NCBI GenBank assembly: GCA_036518955.1 | Contig: DATDMG010000489.1 | Span: 1-25,472, forward strand | Length of the DNA stretch: 25,472 nucleotides | Origin: DATDMG01 sp036518955 | Lineage (GTDB): Bacteria > Actinomycetota > Actinomycetes > Actinomycetales > Kineosporiaceae | Direction: 5' to 3' | In this document: piece by piece, positions 1 to 7,697 of the stretch | Position numbering within the stretch: the first letter of the stretch is position 1 | Layout of the letters: each line of letters begins with the position of its first letter | Position numbers and translations under genes: made by a program | The notes under the pieces: generated by a model | Seen by the model: the letters and a program-made list of their open reading frames with translations, nothing else | Database searches by the model: none | What the model was told of the DNA's origin: nothing

Positions 1-186
1 ATCGACGATGTCGCGCTCCTTGAAGGACACCTTGCCCAGCTCGAGGCGGCTGATCTTCGATCCGGACCCGCGGATGACGTAGGCGGCGTCCTCGCGGGAG
101 ATGTCCGCGGCCTCCCGCAGGCGACGCATCTGTGCCCCGACCAAGATGCGCCGGACGGTCGGGCCGCCCAGATTCGGGGTCGTCAC
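1..186 (-). CDS. XRE-family helix-turn-helix regulator, N-terminal part (gene runs off the window)
   Basis: The first 62 codons are readable on the minus strand from GTG at 186, with a GGAGG ribosome-binding site about 5 bases upstream (CTCGGAGGACAC then GTG). The translation begins MTTPNLGGPTVRRILVG and continues with a helix-turn-helix region: LRRLREAADISRED-like first helix, an AAYVIRGSGSKISRLE recognition segment, then GKVSFKERD. This is the usual N-terminus of actinobacterial XRE regulators that carry a C-terminal DUF5753 domain and often sit next to a DUF397 protein. The C-terminal domain lies outside the window, so that part is inference. Its role would be DNA-binding transcriptional control in the cytoplasm; no target can be named. 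The 244 bases between it and the next gene are divergent and must hold promoters for both, but I see no convincing -35/-10 pair. Confidence 0.85.
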   Translation of the reverse strand, partial: MTTPNLGGPTVRRILVGAQMRRLREAADISREDAAYVIRGSGSKISRLELGKVSFKERDIVD

Positions 187-430
187 GTGTCCTCCGAGGT
201 CCCGCTCCACGGACAGTCTGCCGCATCCCTCGGTCCCTGCGCCGCTGTCGCAGGACAGGCTCCGACGCATGGTGGATGGGGACAGCGAGCCGTGGGGGAG
301 GGTGAAAAGGGATCAAATAGGATGAAACCATTCTAAACCTGGCTCAGGTGGGTGAGAGAGCTGGGCTGGGCTGGTCGGCTGATCTCGCCGGCGGTCTGCA
401 GTATCGTCAGCCCGCACGGGGGTGATCGGG

Positions 431-1663
431 ATGTCCTACGTCGGGGTTGGTCGAGATGCGGTCCCGAGGCCGCGAGAATCGTGGGCGCCGATCGCTCGTC
501 CGACCGTCGCGGGCCGGTTCTCCCGGTGGTTGGTGCTGGTGGCCGCGGGTTACCTGCTGATCAGGCTGGCAGCCTTGGCGCTGATCCAGTTCGTGCTGAC
601 CGAGGCGGACTCGACCCGGTACTCGGAGCGACCATCCGTACTCGGAGTGTTGCGCTCCTGGGATGCCGGGTGGTTTCTGACCATCGTTGAGAAGGGCTAC
701 CCGAGCGCGGCGGGGCACGGCCAGCCCGGGGCGGTGAACCCCGACGCGGTCGTCTTCTTCCCCGGATATCCCGCCGCGATCTGGTTGGTGAGCAAGATCA
801 CTCACGCGCCCGCCCTCTGGGTCGGGATCGCGGTCTCGGCCGTCGCCGGGACGGTGGCCGCCGTCCTGCTGTTCGTCCTGGTGGACGATCTCTACGACCG
901 GCGGGTCGCGGTTCTCGTCGTGGTTCTGTGGGCGTCCCAGCCCTTGTCCATCGCCTTGTCGATGGTCTACAGCGAGTCGCTGTTCTGCGCCCTCACCTTC
1001 GGGGCGTTGTTGGCGATGCGGAGAGAGCATTGGCTCGGCGCCGGGGTGCTGGGCTTTCTGGCCGGAACGGTCAGGGCCGCCGGGATGGCCCTGGGCGCGG
1101 CAATGATCGTGTACGCCGTCTGCTGGTGGTGGCGGCGGAGAACGCAGGAGGACGCCACCCCGCGGGGCGTGCGCGCCGTGGGGTGGTCGAGCCTGGCGGT
1201 CCTGGGGGCACCGGTCTACATCCTCATGATCGGCTGGAGGATGGGGGCGTGGACCGCCTGGTTCGATCACCAGGAGAGCGGTTGGGGCAACCGGTGGGAT
1301 TGGGGGAGGACCACGGTGGACCAGGTGGTGTTCGAACTCAGCCACACCCGCGACGTCTACTCGGCCGTGTGCGCGCTGTCCATCCTGGCAGCCCTGCTGC
1401 TGCTGGCTCTGGTGATCTACGATCGGGTATGGCTCGGGCTCGCCGCCCTTGCCGTGTTCGGCGTTGCGCAGGCGTTCGGCGGCTCGGTGATGATCCTCGA
1501 CAAGCCCCGATACCTGGTGCCGCTGGTGGCGCTGTTCCTGCCGATCGCCGTCCCGCTCTCCCGTGCGCGGCCGACGGTTCAAGTTCTGGTCACGGCCGGT
1601 CTGGTCTTCCTCGGGCTCTGGGTCAGCGCGCACTCCATGACCGTCTGGCCGTACGCGATCTGA
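431..1663 (+). CDS. Multi-pass membrane glycosyltransferase, PIG-V/mannosyltransferase-like
   Basis: This 410-aa protein has about nine or ten hydrophobic segments, the first near residues 25-45. Two loop motifs place it among the GT-C enzymes resembling PIG-V (GPI mannosyltransferase 2): a W-D-x-x-W-F signature (W77 D78 to F81, in SWDAGWFLTIVEKGY) and FFPGYP around residues 109-114. Such enzymes take sugar from a polyprenyl-phosphate donor on the outer face of the membrane, with the acidic residue of the first loop (here D78) as catalytic base. The acceptor cannot be told from sequence. I chose ATG 431 because GGGGGTG lies 6-8 bases upstream; an in-frame GTG at 422 has a weaker site. It is followed after 149 bases by a secreted protein gene on the same strand. 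The family call is firm; the sugar and substrate are unknown. Confidence 0.78.
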   Translation: MSYVGVGRDAVPRPRESWAPIARPTVAGRFSRWLVLVAAGYLLIRLAALALIQFVLTEADSTRYSERPSVLGVLRSWDAGWFLTIVEKGYPSAAGHGQPGAVNPDAVVFFPGYPAAIWLVSKITHAPALWVGIAVSAVAGTVAAVLLFVLVDDLYDRRVAVLVVVLWASQPLSIALSMVYSESLFCALTFGALLAMRREHWLGAGVLGFLAGTVRAAGMALGAAMIVYAVCWWWRRRTQEDATPRGVRAVGWSSLAVLGAPVYILMIGWRMGAWTAWFDHQESGWGNRWDWGRTTVDQVVFELSHTRDVYSAVCALSILAALLLLALVIYDRVWLGLAALAVFGVAQAFGGSVMILDKPRYLVPLVALFLPIAVPLSRARPTVQVLVTAGLVFLGLWVSAHSMTVWPYAI

Positions 1664-1812
1664 GCTGGAGGCGCACGACTCCCGCTGAGCGCCCGCGTGC
1701 CCGACGGCGCACCGCGCGGCGGACGGCGCCCGGCCGGGATCGTAACGCCCCCTGCGGTCGGTCCGTACGACCAGGTGACCTCACCCGCCGCGGGACCGAC
1801 ACGGAGTAACGG

Positions 1813-2454
1813 ATGCGCACGCCGCATGGCACGGCCCGGCGTCCACGCCCGGTTCGCCCCGGGCCGCGCCTGGTCCTGATCGCTGCTGTCGCGTCCGCCG
1901 TCGCAGCGGTCGGCGCGACGGCGGCGTGCGGCCCGGGCGGGGGCCAGAAACCGGCGTCGTCCGCCATGGACCGGCCGCAGGCACTTCGGGACACCGCTCC
2001 GCCGGCCGTCGTGCCCGGCGATGCCCCTGGGTCCGATCCGGCATCCGGCGTCGCACCGCCGGCCGGCAACCAGATCCAGGATGTCCTGCGGGCCGAGGGC
2101 GCGCTGGTCTACCGGTGCTCCGCCGGGAAGTACACCCTGGCCCAGACCTCGATGAAGCTGTTCGTCGAGAACGGCGGGTTCGCCGGAACCCAGTCCGCGC
2201 TGCTCAGCTGGCGCTTCAAGAACGGGACCCAGGTGGACGCCGCGCTGGTCAAGCAGGTGCCCCACCGCAACACCGTGAGTCAGGCGTTGTTCAAGGTGGT
2301 CGCCGTCCACGGCGGCGACGCCAACGACCGGGCCACCACCTTCATCGTGCGGCAGCCGATGTCCGGCGGCCTGCCGCCGGCCGGCTGCACGACGTCCGGG
2401 GAGCGCCTCGCCGTCCCCTTCACCACTCGATACGTGTTCTACCGGTCTGGGTGA
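1813..2454 (+). CDS. Exported DUF3455-like protein, possible lipoprotein
   Basis: This 213-aa protein has an Arg-rich N-terminus, a hydrophobic stretch at residues 19-38 and then Cys39, so it is exported. The lipobox (TAAC) lacks the usual Leu/Val/Ile at -3, so lipidation is uncertain. A Pro/Ala-rich linker runs to about residue 85. The rest fits DUF3455: a start resembling G-x-x-V-Y-x-C (GALVYRC), a middle segment SWRFKNGTQVDA, an ending R-x-x-x-x-G-G-x-P-P-A-G-C and a closing aromatic FTTRYVFY. The domain has no established function; its two Cys could form a disulfide. CGGAG lies 7 bases upstream of ATG 1813. It may be cotranscribed with the preceding glycosyltransferase gene, but the 149-base gap leaves that open. 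Confidence 0.68.
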   Translation: MRTPHGTARRPRPVRPGPRLVLIAAVASAVAAVGATAACGPGGGQKPASSAMDRPQALRDTAPPAVVPGDAPGSDPASGVAPPAGNQIQDVLRAEGALVYRCSAGKYTLAQTSMKLFVENGGFAGTQSALLSWRFKNGTQVDAALVKQVPHRNTVSQALFKVVAVHGGDANDRATTFIVRQPMSGGLPPAGCTTSGERLAVPFTTRYVFYRSG

Positions 2455-2725
2455 CGAGCTGCGGCGGCGGGCTCCCGGCGGCTGCTCGATGCCGCGCCGG
2501 ACCTGCGTGCCACGGCCCCGGGCCGGACCGCCGGCCGGAGATCGCCCAGCGCGGCCTCCCGGCCGCGACCCGCTCCGCGCCTGCGGTACCAGCCAGCGGC
2601 GTTGCGGAGCGATTCGTCCTGAAGTTGTGACGGGTGTCGCGACTCGACGGCCCGTGCCGTGGGTACCGGGGACGGGGATACCGAGAGCGTCGAGAGGTCG
2701 AGAACGTCCAGGCTGGAGGACCGAG

Positions 2726-3796
2726 ATGGGCCAGACGCGGGTCGCGGTCGTCACCGGCGGGAGCGCCGGAACCGGCAGGCAGGTGGTCCGGCAGTTGGCC
2801 GACCGAGGCTGGGACGTGGCGGTGCTGGCCCGAGGGGCGGCGGGGGCCGAGGCGGCGGTCGAGGAGGTGCTCCACCGGGGCCGGCGCGGGATCGCCGTCC
2901 CGACGGACGTCGCGGACCGTGGCCAGGTGGAGGCGGCCGCTCAGCAGGTGGAGGCAGAGCTGGGGCCGATCGAGGCCTGGGTGAACGTGGCGTTCACCGG
3001 GGCGCTGTCGTACTTCTGGGACACCTCCCCGGACACCTACCGGCGGATCACGGAGGTGACGTATCTCGGGCAGGTGCACGGCACCTGGGCGGCGCTGGAG
3101 CGGATGCGGCCGCGGAACCGCGGCGTGGTCGTGAACGTGGGTTCGGCGTTGGCGTTCCGCGGGATCCCCCTGCAGTCGGCCTACTGCGGCGCCAAGCACG
3201 CGGTGAAGGGGTTCACCGAATCAGTGGTCACCGAGTTGAGGCACCAGCGCAGCCGGGTGCGGGTGTGCATGGTGCAATTGCCGGGCCTGAACACGACGCA
3301 GTTCAACTGGAACGAGAACGAGTTCCCTGAGCATCCGCAGCCGGTCGCGCCGGTGTACCAGCCGGAGGTCGCGGCTCGGGCCATCGCCTACCTGGTGGAG
3401 CATCCCCGGCGCAACATGTGGGTGGGTGTCTCCACCGCGTACACCATCCTGGGGAACCGGGTGGCGCCGTGGCTCATGGACTGGTACCTGGCCAGGATGA
3501 CGGTGCAGGGCCAGCTCACCGGCCAGCAGGGGCCGCGGTACGGGTCGAACGTGTTCCAGCCGCGAGACCAGCGACACGACCGTGGAGCGCACGGCATGTT
3601 CGACGTCAGGGCGCACGGTCGCGACCCCTGGTCGTGGTTCTCGATGAACCGGCGGCCCCTGGGCGTGGCCTCGCTGGGAGCCGTTGCGCTGGGGGCGGCG
3701 GTGCGGCGTCGGCGCCGGCGGGGGTTCGCCGCCACCGCACCGGGGTACGGGTCCGGAACGCGTCCCTACCTGGCGGGACGACGCCGACGCGGCTGA
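2726..3796 (+). CDS. Short-chain dehydrogenase/reductase with C-terminal extension
   Basis: This is a 356-aa classical SDR. The nucleotide-binding motif TGGSAGTG is at residues 10-17, and the catalytic Ser140 and Tyr153-x-x-x-Lys157 (SAYCGAKHA) have the normal 13-residue Ser-Tyr spacing. D in VPTDVAD marks the adenine-binding position, and an Arg in the second strand region suggests NADP(H). After the Rossmann fold, about 110 extra residues follow (from VEHPRRNMWVGV), ending in a hydrophobic segment and an Arg cluster (RRRRRRG). That extension recurs in actinobacterial SDRs found near stress-type genes. ATG 2726 has GGAGGA 5-6 bases upstream; an open frame extends to 2489 without a good start. 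It ends 18 bases before the TPP-enzyme remnant, and the pair probably formed one transcript. Its substrate is unknown. The preceding 271 bases (2455-2725) show nothing I can call. Confidence 0.85.
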   Translation: MGQTRVAVVTGGSAGTGRQVVRQLADRGWDVAVLARGAAGAEAAVEEVLHRGRRGIAVPTDVADRGQVEAAAQQVEAELGPIEAWVNVAFTGALSYFWDTSPDTYRRITEVTYLGQVHGTWAALERMRPRNRGVVVNVGSALAFRGIPLQSAYCGAKHAVKGFTESVVTELRHQRSRVRVCMVQLPGLNTTQFNWNENEFPEHPQPVAPVYQPEVAARAIAYLVEHPRRNMWVGVSTAYTILGNRVAPWLMDWYLARMTVQGQLTGQQGPRYGSNVFQPRDQRHDRGAHGMFDVRAHGRDPWSWFSMNRRPLGVASLGAVALGAAVRRRRRRGFAATAPGYGSGTRPYLAGRRRRG

Positions 3797-3814
3797 GGAG
3801 ATCGAGGAGGAACC

Positions 3815-4250
3815 GTGCAGGAGACGGTGGGAGAGACCCTCGCGAAGCGCCTGGTGGCCTGGGGCGTCGACACGGTGTTCGGGCTGCCAGGGGACGGGAT
3901 CAACGGCCTGATGGAGGGTATCCACCTGCTGAACGGCCTCTACGACGCCTGGACCGGCTCTACCAGGACGTGGCCGGATACAACCTCATGATCACCAACC
4001 CGCAGCAGCTGCCGGCCGTGGTGGACCTGGCGATCCGCAACGCCCTGGCGAAGCGCACGGTGGCGCACCTGCCCTTCCCGAACGACATCGAGGTCGCCCC
4101 GGCCACCGAGGATCCGTACCAGCACGTCGGCCCGGGGTCGGCGCCGCGTAGCGCGCCGACGATGAGCCTGCCGCCGATGCCGGCGGCCCGCACCGACCTG
4201 GAGCGTGCCGCGGAGGTGCTGGACGCCGGCTCGAAGGTCGCGATGCTCGC
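3815..4250 (+). pseudogene. Decayed TPP-dependent enzyme (pyruvate oxidase/acetolactate synthase-like)
   Basis: A strong ribosome-binding site (GAGGAGG) precedes GTG 3815, and the first 35 codons read as a typical TPP-enzyme N-terminus: ETLAKRLVAWGVDTVFGLPG then DGINGLMEG. The text then jumps directly to HLLNGLYDA, about 45 residues further on in intact relatives, so the segment with the catalytic Glu is gone. After codon GCC 3947-3949 homology resumes in another frame from about 3958 (LYQDVAGYNLMITNPQQLP, then AIRNALAKRTVAHLPFPND and ERAAEVLDAGSKVAMLAA). About 30 residues are therefore missing at this frameshift. Homology ends near 4250, with the rest of the central domain and the whole TPP/Mg-binding C-terminal domain absent. 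The enzyme cannot work. The deletion sizes are estimated from general family knowledge, not from an alignment. Confidence 0.85.
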
Positions 4251-4447
4251 GGCACCGCCCAGCGCATCGGCAAGGTCGTCGACAACGTCGCCGAGCTGGA
4301 GATGCTGCTGTACGACGGGACCCGGATCTGGGTCGGTGGGACCAGTGACGAGGAGTACCAGCGGATCCAGGCCGAGGGCGGCCGGAAGGCGCAGGTGTAC
4401 CGGCCGCAGATCAGCTCCCGAACCGAGCCGGAAGAAAGGAGAGAACC
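4251..4447 (+). pseudogene. Unrecognised coding remnant fused behind the TPP-enzyme fragment
   Basis: From GGC 4251 a third frame carries protein-like text: GTAQRIGKVVDNVAELEM, LLYDGTRIWVGGTSDEEY, then QRIQAEGGRKAQVYRPQ. It has the composition and codon use of a real gene, with G/C third positions. There is no start codon or ribosome-binding site of its own, and no stop until 4526, inside the next gene. I do not recognise the family. It looks like the C-terminal end of another protein brought next to the TPP-enzyme fragment by a deletion that removed everything between them. It could also belong to the C-terminus of an unusual variant of the same enzyme, but it does not resemble a TPP-binding domain. 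Confidence 0.5.
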
Positions 4448-4612
4448 ATGGCGGACAGCGATCAGGAGAAGCACGAGACCCGCAAGGAGGCGCACGAGGC
4501 AGGCATCGAAGGGGCGTCGAAGCTGACCCCTGACGACGCGCGGCAGGCCGTGCAGGAGGTCGAGCACGGCGCGGATCCGCAGGAAGCGAAGGCGTCGGCG
4601 ACGTCCGATTGA
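4448..4612 (+). CDS. Small acidic hydrophilic protein (54 aa)
   Basis: ATG 4448 follows an excellent ribosome-binding site (GAAAGGAGAG, spacing about 5), and the frame runs 54 codons to TGA 4610-4612. The protein starts MADSDQEKHETRKEAHEAG and continues with EGASKLTPDDARQAV, then Q-E-V-E-H-G. It is rich in Glu, Asp, Lys and Ala, has no Cys and no hydrophobic segment, and looks helical and soluble. I do not recognise a named family; small charged proteins like this often accompany actinobacterial stress genes, which is only context. The ribosome-binding site and G/C-biased third positions argue that the gene is still expressed although the gene before it is broken. Confidence 0.65.
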   Translation: MADSDQEKHETRKEAHEAGIEGASKLTPDDARQAVQEVEHGADPQEAKASATSD

Positions 4613-4822
4613 CACCCTGCCTCACGGCGCGGCCCGCCGGACGACACGCTGGCGACGGTGACCGGCCAGGGAGGATCCCGGTCCATCACCAGGCCTGCTG
4701 CGGACTCAGCGCTCGTCCGGCTCCGCGCCGTCCCTGGCCGCCCCGGTCGTGACGGGAATCCTGGCTGAGGACGTTGGTCGGTGGCCGGGGATCACTCTCA
4801 GTAGGCAGCCTGAGGAGAGGTT

Positions 4823-5191
4823 GTGGCTGAACGGTGTTGGTCGCCGGAACGGCAGGGCGCGATGAGTGATGCACATGCCTTGACCCCGCGGGAGCAGGCA
4901 GCCCTGAGCCAACTCGAGCGGGAGACCGAACGGACGGACCCACGGCTTGCGCGATGCCTGCGCTCCGGACGCATCGGACTGGTCGGGTTCTCGCCGTTGC
5001 GCTGGTCGCCGGTCGTCTACCTGATCGTCGGGGGGCTGCTCTGTGTCGTCGGAGTCGGTCTCGACGTCGGCTCCGCGGTCTTCTGGGGTACGGCGGCGCT
5101 GGCGAGCGCGGTGTGGAGGTCTCGGTCCGCCCGGCGGGTGCTGCGCAGCGCGTGGGACGCGTGGAGCCGCACGGTCGACGGCTCCGTCTGA
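4823..5191 (+). CDS. DUF3040 family small membrane protein
   Basis: This 122-aa protein has the DUF3040 layout. A soluble N-terminal helix (LTPREQAALSQLERETER, then DPRLARCLR) is followed by two hydrophobic segments (about residues 63-78 and 83-95), here VVYLIVGGLLCVVGVGL and VFWGTAALASAVW. A basic C-terminal helix follows. The family is common in actinobacteria and has no assigned function; the protein should sit in the cytoplasmic membrane. GTG 4823 is chosen because GAGGAGAGG lies just upstream; ATG 4862 (MSDAHALTPREQ) matches where family homology begins and is a real alternative. The gene faces the minus-strand protease gene downstream. The 210 bases before it (4613-4822) show no gene. 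Confidence 0.75.
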   Translation: MAERCWSPERQGAMSDAHALTPREQAALSQLERETERTDPRLARCLRSGRIGLVGFSPLRWSPVVYLIVGGLLCVVGVGLDVGSAVFWGTAALASAVWRSRSARRVLRSAWDAWSRTVDGSV

Positions 5192-5255
5192 TCATCCAGC
5201 GACTGGCTGCACCTGCCCGCCGACGGGCCCTGGACCCAGAACGGACACCATGATC

Positions 5256-5280
5256 AAAAAGCCCGCTCGAGCGATTGGGC
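5256..5280 (-). terminator. Rho-independent terminator for the serine protease gene
   Basis: Read on the minus strand, the sequence is GCCCAATCGCTCGAGCGGGC followed by TTTTT. The outer GCCC/GGGC pair and the inner self-complementary CGCTCGAGCG form a stem with one bulge, and the T run follows at once. It lies about 58 bases past the stop of the minus-strand protease gene, in the short gap between two converging genes, which is the expected place. Confidence 0.65.
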
Positions 5281-5338
5281 GGCCATCCCTGTCACCCGCA
5301 CGAAAGGTTCAGCTGGGCCATGAGGTGCAGCGTCAGGG

Positions 5339-6664
5339 TCAGCAGACGGAGAGGTCAGTGGTGTTTCCTTCGACGCTCCGCAGGAAGTCCCTGGTCACGA
5401 GCCACCAGCCGTAGCCGAGCTGACGGTCGGGGGCGTCGGCGTTGGTGAAGCTGAGTTTCAGTTTCTGGTCGGTCGAGTTCGCCGGGGTGGAGGTGCACCA
5501 CACCAGGGCCTCCCGCATCCCGGTGCCTCCCGCGGCTCCCAAGGACAAGACGGCGGACGTCCCCGGTGCGTAGGTCTTTCCGGCGAAGGTGCACCCATCG
5601 GCTTCGCCTCCGTCGCAGGTGACCAGCGCCGCTCCTTGCGAACGGCCGGTCAGGGTCGCTTTCAGCCACCGCGGATCGACACAGCTCGCGTCGTCGACGT
5701 CGCAGATGTTCGTCTGCGGCGGCCCGGTCATCGGCAGGGCGCCGCCGACCTCGTCCAGCCGCCGCCGACGCAACTCGTCATGCGTCGTCGAGCCGGAGGT
5801 GCCCTCGCCGTTGATGACCGACTCGATCCATCGCCGGTACCACCACACCGGCTGATCGTAGAGAGCCCGGAACATCTCTCCGGCAGCGCGTCCCTGCGCA
5901 TTGAGGTACTGGTAGCCGGCTACCCCGGTGTGGACTCCGGCCAGAACCCCCGGGGCTGTGAACGTGCCACTACCGGAGTCGCCCGGCACCGACATAGCGT
6001 TCACGACGATCGGCGCGACGGATGCCGGGAACATCCTGGCGAAGTTCTGGTCCGTGGCGCGCCTGGCGGCGGCGTTCTCGGCGGCGGCCGGGTCCAGGAT
6101 CGTCGTCTCCGTGTGGAACAGGGACCGTCCGGGCTCCGCAAGCCACCGACGCGGCCCCCACCCGTACAGGTTCGCCGCGGCGGAGGGGGTCGGTGCTTGA
6201 GTGGCGAGACGAGGGATCCAGACGCCGTCCGGGACATTATCGGTGAGTCGCACCATCGCCAGGTCGGCCTCCGGGTGCGGAACGATTTGAGCGAGCGGCC
6301 GAAGATGCGCCACATCATTCGCGTCACCTGCTCCATCGACGACGCCGAACCTCACCACCTGCCCACCGAGGTCAGTTGCGGCTAGCACATGCAAAGCGGT
6401 GAGCACCCAGTTGCGGGCCACGAGGGTCCCGCCGCCCACGAACTGACCAGCCCGAAAGATGCGGACCTGGCCGGAAGGGGACCTGGCCGACTGAGCGTAG
6501 CCGTCCAACGCCTTGCTCTGCTCCGGCGGTGAACCCACCAACAGGGTCGAAGCCAACACCGAAACGACGATGAGCAGCGGGCCACGGCCGCACGGAAATC
6601 GCCTCAGGAACCGACCACTCCCAGACCGGGGTCCGGTGCCGGACCTCGCCGTCAACGACGTCAT
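5339..6664 (-). CDS. Secreted trypsin-like (S1) serine protease with C-terminal domain
   Basis: Counting from ATG 6664, this 441-aa protein has an Arg-rich N-region, a hydrophobic core (PLLIVVSVLASTLLVG, about residues 29-44) and then SPPEQSKA, a typical export signal. The protease domain follows with the S1 triad: His92 in TALHVLA, Asp134 in EADLAMVRL and Ser230 in GDSGSGT. After it comes a region of about 150 residues with several Cys (ICDVDDASC, VTCDGGEADGC, ALVWCTS, final Cys), probably a disulfide-bonded extra domain I do not recognise. The start is uncertain: the frame stays open to ATG 6850, and GTG 6757 has GGAGAG 9 bases upstream. I prefer 6664 because it places the signal peptide normally. 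The protein is predicted to be extracellular; its substrate is unknown. Confidence 0.82.
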   Translation of the reverse strand: MTSLTARSGTGPRSGSGRFLRRFPCGRGPLLIVVSVLASTLLVGSPPEQSKALDGYAQSARSPSGQVRIFRAGQFVGGGTLVARNWVLTALHVLAATDLGGQVVRFGVVDGAGDANDVAHLRPLAQIVPHPEADLAMVRLTDNVPDGVWIPRLATQAPTPSAAANLYGWGPRRWLAEPGRSLFHTETTILDPAAAENAAARRATDQNFARMFPASVAPIVVNAMSVPGDSGSGTFTAPGVLAGVHTGVAGYQYLNAQGRAAGEMFRALYDQPVWWYRRWIESVINGEGTSGSTTHDELRRRRLDEVGGALPMTGPPQTNICDVDDASCVDPRWLKATLTGRSQGAALVTCDGGEADGCTFAGKTYAPGTSAVLSLGAAGGTGMREALVWCTSTPANSTDQKLKLSFTNADAPDRQLGYGWWLVTRDFLRSVEGNTTDLSVC

Positions 6665-7066
6665 AGTCAGTGTCAGGCCGGTCAGAGCGAGAAGTCGCAG
6701 CCGTGCGGGTGCAGGAGGAACCCTCGGGAGGAAGGACCTGTGGGTGAATGGGTCCACTGTCGGCGTCTCTCCGGGTCGTTCGATAAATTTGTCGGTCACG
6801 GTCGAGGCTATTCGCTCGGTGATGGTTCGCGCGTGTCCTGTTCTCGACATGTCCGTATGGTGAACTCCTGATGAGTTACCAGAGCATTCTTTGGCCTCCG
6901 TCTTTCATCGAGCTGAGGTGGCTCTCCCCGGCGCTCACGTACCGGTCTTTCGTCAGACGCAGGGTGAATTGGGGTATGGTATAATGCGCCGTGGGTGTAG
7001 TGGATCGCGGGGATGAGGGTGGTGGCGCTGCGAAAGCCGAGCGCACCCGATGGGAGGCGCGCTGAG
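6665..7066. other. Divergent intergenic region between protease and VOC genes
   Basis: About 400 bases separate the two start codons. The protease frame stays open to 6850 and may partly code if an upstream start is used. The stretch 6780-6990 is the least GC-rich part of the neighbourhood (for example AAATTT, TATAAT), as expected for promoters. One extended -10 element pointing toward the VOC gene is listed separately. I found no convincing minus-strand promoter. Confidence 0.5.
6977..6985 (+). promoter_or_regulatory. Extended -10 promoter (TGGTATAAT) upstream of the VOC gene
   Basis: A perfect TATAAT at 6980-6985 is preceded by TG at the extended -10 position (TGG then TATAAT). No clear -35 lies 16-18 bases upstream, which extended -10 promoters tolerate. 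Initiation near 6992 would give a leader of about 75 bases before ATG 7067. A consensus -10 hexamer is rare by chance in DNA this GC-rich. Confidence 0.55.
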
Positions 7067-7504
7067 ATGGCCCGCGACGTCCAGATCACCGTCGATTGCG
7101 CCGATCCGGCCCGGCTGGCGACCTTCTGGGCCGAGGCTCTCGGCTACCGACCGCAGGACCCGCCTGCGGGCTTCGAGTCGTGGGAGCAGGCCCTCGAGGC
7201 GATGGGGGTGCCGACCGAGCGCCGCAACGACGCCTCGGCGGTGGTCGACCCGCAGGGTTCTGGGCCGCGGCTGTTCTTCCAGCGCGTGCCGGAGCCCAAA
7301 CAGGTCAAGAACCGCGTGCACCTGGACGTGCGAGGCGCTCCCGGGCTGCAGGGCGAGGCGCGGATGGCGGCCCTGGAGGCGGAGGCCGAACGGCTCGTCT
7401 CCCGCGGCGCGACCCGGCTCCGCCGCTACGAACCCGCACCTCCGCTCGGCTCTGGTCACATCGTGATGGCCGACCCCGAGGGAAACGAGTTCTGCCTCGA
7501 CTGA
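7067..7504 (+). CDS. VOC family (glyoxalase-like) protein
   Basis: This 145-aa protein has the vicinal-oxygen-chelate fold pattern. It opens with a beta strand (MARDVQITVDCADPARLATF) and WAEALGYR. The middle strand is PRLFFQRVPEPKQVKNRVHLD and the close is GSGHIVMADPEGNEFCLD. These match actinobacterial Glyoxalase-like members, with a His in the central strand (RVHLDV) and a terminal E-x-N-E-F pattern. Members include isomerases, dioxygenases and resistance proteins, and many have no known substrate. ATG 7067 is chosen over upstream starts because the family begins here and GGGAGG lies 9 bases before it. It is monocistronic, with the converging PspC gene after it. The 193 bases between (7505-7697) show no gene. 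Confidence 0.82.
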   Translation: MARDVQITVDCADPARLATFWAEALGYRPQDPPAGFESWEQALEAMGVPTERRNDASAVVDPQGSGPRLFFQRVPEPKQVKNRVHLDVRGAPGLQGEARMAALEAEAERLVSRGATRLRRYEPAPPLGSGHIVMADPEGNEFCLD

Positions 7505-7697
7505 TCGGTCGAGCTCGTCGGTTCGCCGGGCGCGGCGGCCACCCACCGCCGGCGTCCGGTGGGCCCGGCGTCGCAGAACCACCGCGGTGGACGCCGGAAC
7601 GCCGGGCAGGGCCTACCCGCGTCGCTCCCGGGCGTGCGGGTGGGCCCTGGTCGTTCCCGCTGCGTCGGGCGGCGGTGACCACAGTTCGCCCACAACC

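Noticed and set aside
318..323. TAGGAT as a -10 for the glycosyltransferase gene
   Set aside because: No -35 lies at a suitable distance, and the match alone is too short to support a promoter.
407..1633. Long minus-strand open frame (408 codons)
   Set aside because: It is antisense to the membrane glycosyltransferase and is rich in Arg, Pro, Gln and His with no domain, as expected for shadow frames in GC-rich DNA.
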